A stretch of 5,111 nt of DNA, taken from the NCBI GenBank assembly GCA_904501955.1, contig CAJGCY010000174.1:1-5111 (forward strand). The letters run 5' to 3'. Shown piece by piece: positions 3,692 through 5,111 of the stretch. The notes under the pieces are model-generated. The model did no database searches, was not told the DNA's origin, and was given only the letters and a program-made list of their open reading frames with translations. Every line of letters starts with the position of its first letter. The stretch's first letter is position 1. This stretch comes from an uncultured Akkermansia sp. Its GTDB lineage: Bacteria > Verrucomicrobiota > Verrucomicrobiia > Verrucomicrobiales > Akkermansiaceae. A program made the position numbers and the translations under genes.

Positions 3692-5111
3692 CTACTCCAC
3701 TCCCCATACCGAGTAGGAGCGCGAGGGCTGGGTATCACTTTTTTGCGGGGCCTCAGTCAAGGCTTTCAAATGGGCCTCGGCGTCATCCATACTAAGCCCG
3801 CTCAAACGTGTGGGCAATTGCCGGTAATGGCCGTAAGTCTCCTCAAGCAACTGCTCCATCCTCGGTAAGCTTATAGACTCTTCCACGGAGAACGAGGGGT
3901 AATGCTTGGTCGGCTCCGAGAGGATGGAATTCAACGGGGTGAAGAACTCATTGTAGAAGCGACTACTCACCTCCCTGTGCAGTCTGTTGTAACGGGTGAA
4001 AATATCGCAAAGGTGGCCGTAGTACTCTTTTTGGAAGGCCACGTTTTCACGCTCCTCCGGGGGCACGGTGGAGAGCTCTTGCTCCACCTGTTTCAGGTAA
4101 GCGCGCCACTCACGCTCAAACTCTGAAAACACGGCCTCCATCTCCGCTTGGTGGCGGGCATATTCCGCAGGCCAAGCATCTATCACCGCCTTATTATGTG
4201 CCGTATATGCAGCCATCAACTCCTCCGGAGACACCGCGTAGCCGAGAAGCCCGGGAGTGACAGCGGGCGGTGTGGCAGGCGCAGGCTGCTCCGTAGTAAC
4301 AGCAGGCGGTGCAGCCGGTGTGGGTTGCCCCACCCCACGGCTCAGCCACCCAATGCACGCCCCCAGGGCAAGCACGCCCAAACCGGCATACACATACAGG
4401 TGGCGCGCGCTACCCCGGCGTGAGGGTACCGGCGGCGGGGGCAACAACCCGCGCAACACATCACACCAGTAGGCCGCGCTCTTGTCACGAGCCTCCGGCG
4501 CAAGCTGCAGGTTATACATCACAAAGCGCTCCAGCGGCTCCGGCAAAGCCTCCATACCCGGCAGCTGCCGCACCGGCACGAGGTCATCCTTCACCATACG
4601 GCGCAGGGTCTCCTCCGGCATGCAGCCGCTGAGCAGCTCATACGCCGTGGCGGCCAGCGCAAACAAATCCGTGCCGGCAAAGGGAGCGCCCTTGCCCGCT
4701 ATCTGCTCCGGCGCTGCGTACGAGGCGGAAAACTCCCCCTGTGTCACCGTGTGCGCCGCCAGCATCACTGAGGCGCCGAAGTCGATAATCACCGGGTGCT
4801 CCGCCTCATCGAACATGATGTTGCCGGGCTTCAGGTCACGGTGAATGATGCCCTGCTCATGCAGGTACTGCAAGCCCTCCAGCACCGCCAGCAACCACTG
4901 CGCCGCCGTCTCATGCGCGATGCACTGCCCTGCATCCGCCGCTTCATCCATCTTCTCGCGCAGTGAGCCGCCCTCCAGCCACGGCATCACATAATACAGG
5001 CCGCCCTGCGACTCGAACACATCATACACGCGCACCACGCGCTCGTGGTTCAGCTTTGCCAGGGTGCGCGCCTCGCGCTGCATATCCACCATGGCTTGCA
5101 GGTAATGCCCC
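3692..5111 (-). CDS. Membrane-anchored Ser/Thr protein kinase, N-terminus cut by the window edge
   Basis: This is a Hanks-type (PknB-like) kinase expected to phosphorylate Ser/Thr on proteins from the cytoplasmic side of the membrane. The frame stays open to the right edge, so the Gly loop and catalytic Lys lie outside the window. Counting from the in-frame Met at 5092, the visible parts are the helix C segment with REARTLAKLNH (7-17), hinge YYVMPWLEGGSL (33-44), catalytic loop HRDLKPGN (84-91), DFG (104-106), YAAPEQ (125-130) and the helix F stretch GTDLFALAATAYELLSG (140-156). All visible catalytic motifs are intact. A Pro-rich linker and basic residues (PSRRGSAR) precede one membrane segment (about 231-250). 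A Pro/Ala/Thr linker with two imperfect APPAVT copies follows, then a charged helical domain of about 185 residues, predicted outside the cytoplasm, without PASTA repeats. The convergent neighbour is the CxxC gene. The external ligand is unknown. Confidence 0.93.
   Translation of the reverse strand, partial: GHYLQAMVDMQREARTLAKLNHERVVRVYDVFESQGGLYYVMPWLEGGSLREKMDEAADAGQCIAHETAAQWLLAVLEGLQYLHEQGIIHRDLKPGNIMFDEAEHPVIIDFGASVMLAAHTVTQGEFSASYAAPEQIAGKGAPFAGTDLFALAATAYELLSGCMPEETLRRMVKDDLVPVRQLPGMEALPEPLERFVMYNLQLAPEARDKSAAYWCDVLRGLLPPPPVPSRRGSARHLYVYAGLGVLALGACIGWLSRGVGQPTPAAPPAVTTEQPAPATPPAVTPGLLGYAVSPEELMAAYTAHNKAVIDAWPAEYARHQAEMEAVFSEFEREWRAYLKQVEQELSTVPPEERENVAFQKEYYGHLCDIFTRYNRLHREVSSRFYNEFFTPLNSILSEPTKHYPSFSVEESISLPRMEQLLEETYGHYRQLPTRLSGLSMDDAEAHLKALTEAPQKSDTQPSRSYSVWGVE

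Noticed and set aside
3902..4844. Plus-strand open frames opposite the kinase gene
   Set aside because: Low-complexity Arg/Ala/Pro/Ser-rich translations, typical of the antisense of a GC-rich gene. The minus-strand frame carries clear kinase motifs.
4980..5111. Kinase as an N-terminally truncated pseudokinase
   Set aside because: The frame continues upstream of the Met at 5092 to the window edge (reading GHYLQA before it), so the missing N-lobe is a window artefact.
1..5111. CRISPR arrays, tRNA, rRNA, transposase or integrase genes
   Set aside because: No regularly spaced short repeats with unique spacers, no cloverleaf or rRNA-like sequence, and no transposase or recombinase motifs were seen. 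The only regular repeats are coding Sel1 modules.

Overview
The window is bacterial, with densely packed intronless genes. It carries one partial and three complete protein-coding genes separated by short, repeat-rich intergenic gaps. A Hanks-type Ser/Thr kinase, a large Sel1-repeat protein and intergenic GCCCC/GGGGC-type hairpins together suggest a member of the Planctomycetes-Verrucomicrobia-Chlamydiae group, perhaps an Akkermansia-like verrucomicrobium. That placement comes from general familiarity with such genomes; no marker gene in the window proves it.

Layout from left to right. Positions 1-301 are non-coding and full of GC-rich stem-loops. Positions 302-2242 (minus strand) encode a 646-residue Sel1/TPR-like repeat protein with 11 canonical Sel1 units and a larger module of about 82 residues duplicated in tandem. 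A good sigma70-like promoter lies just upstream of it, and an inverted repeat joins its -10 box to its start codon. Positions 2461-2901 (minus) encode a small DNA-binding protein that appears to join a helix-turn-helix to a ribbon-helix-helix. Divergent from it, positions 2951-3448 (plus) encode an unrecognised 165-residue protein with three CxxC pairs, probably zinc-binding. Positions 3449-3691 separate two convergent genes and hold a 147-bp dyad-symmetric element with nested hairpins. Positions 3692-5111 (minus) encode a membrane-anchored Ser/Thr kinase whose N-terminus lies beyond the right edge.

How the genes may work together is inference only. The HTH/RHH protein is placed to regulate itself and the CxxC gene, because the -35 box of the CxxC gene overlaps the regulator's start codon. 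The kinase and the Sel1 protein look like signalling and scaffold proteins. They are not in an obvious operon: each gene has its own sizeable flanking gap.

The most unusual signal is a short repeat, core TAAATCGGAAGTTG, found in sense orientation about 30-105 nt past the stop codon of all four genes (three strong copies, one degenerate). Two convergent copies form the ends of the 147-bp element. Inside it, two hairpins are inverted copies of each other and differ by a base change that keeps the pairing in each, which points to a conserved structure.
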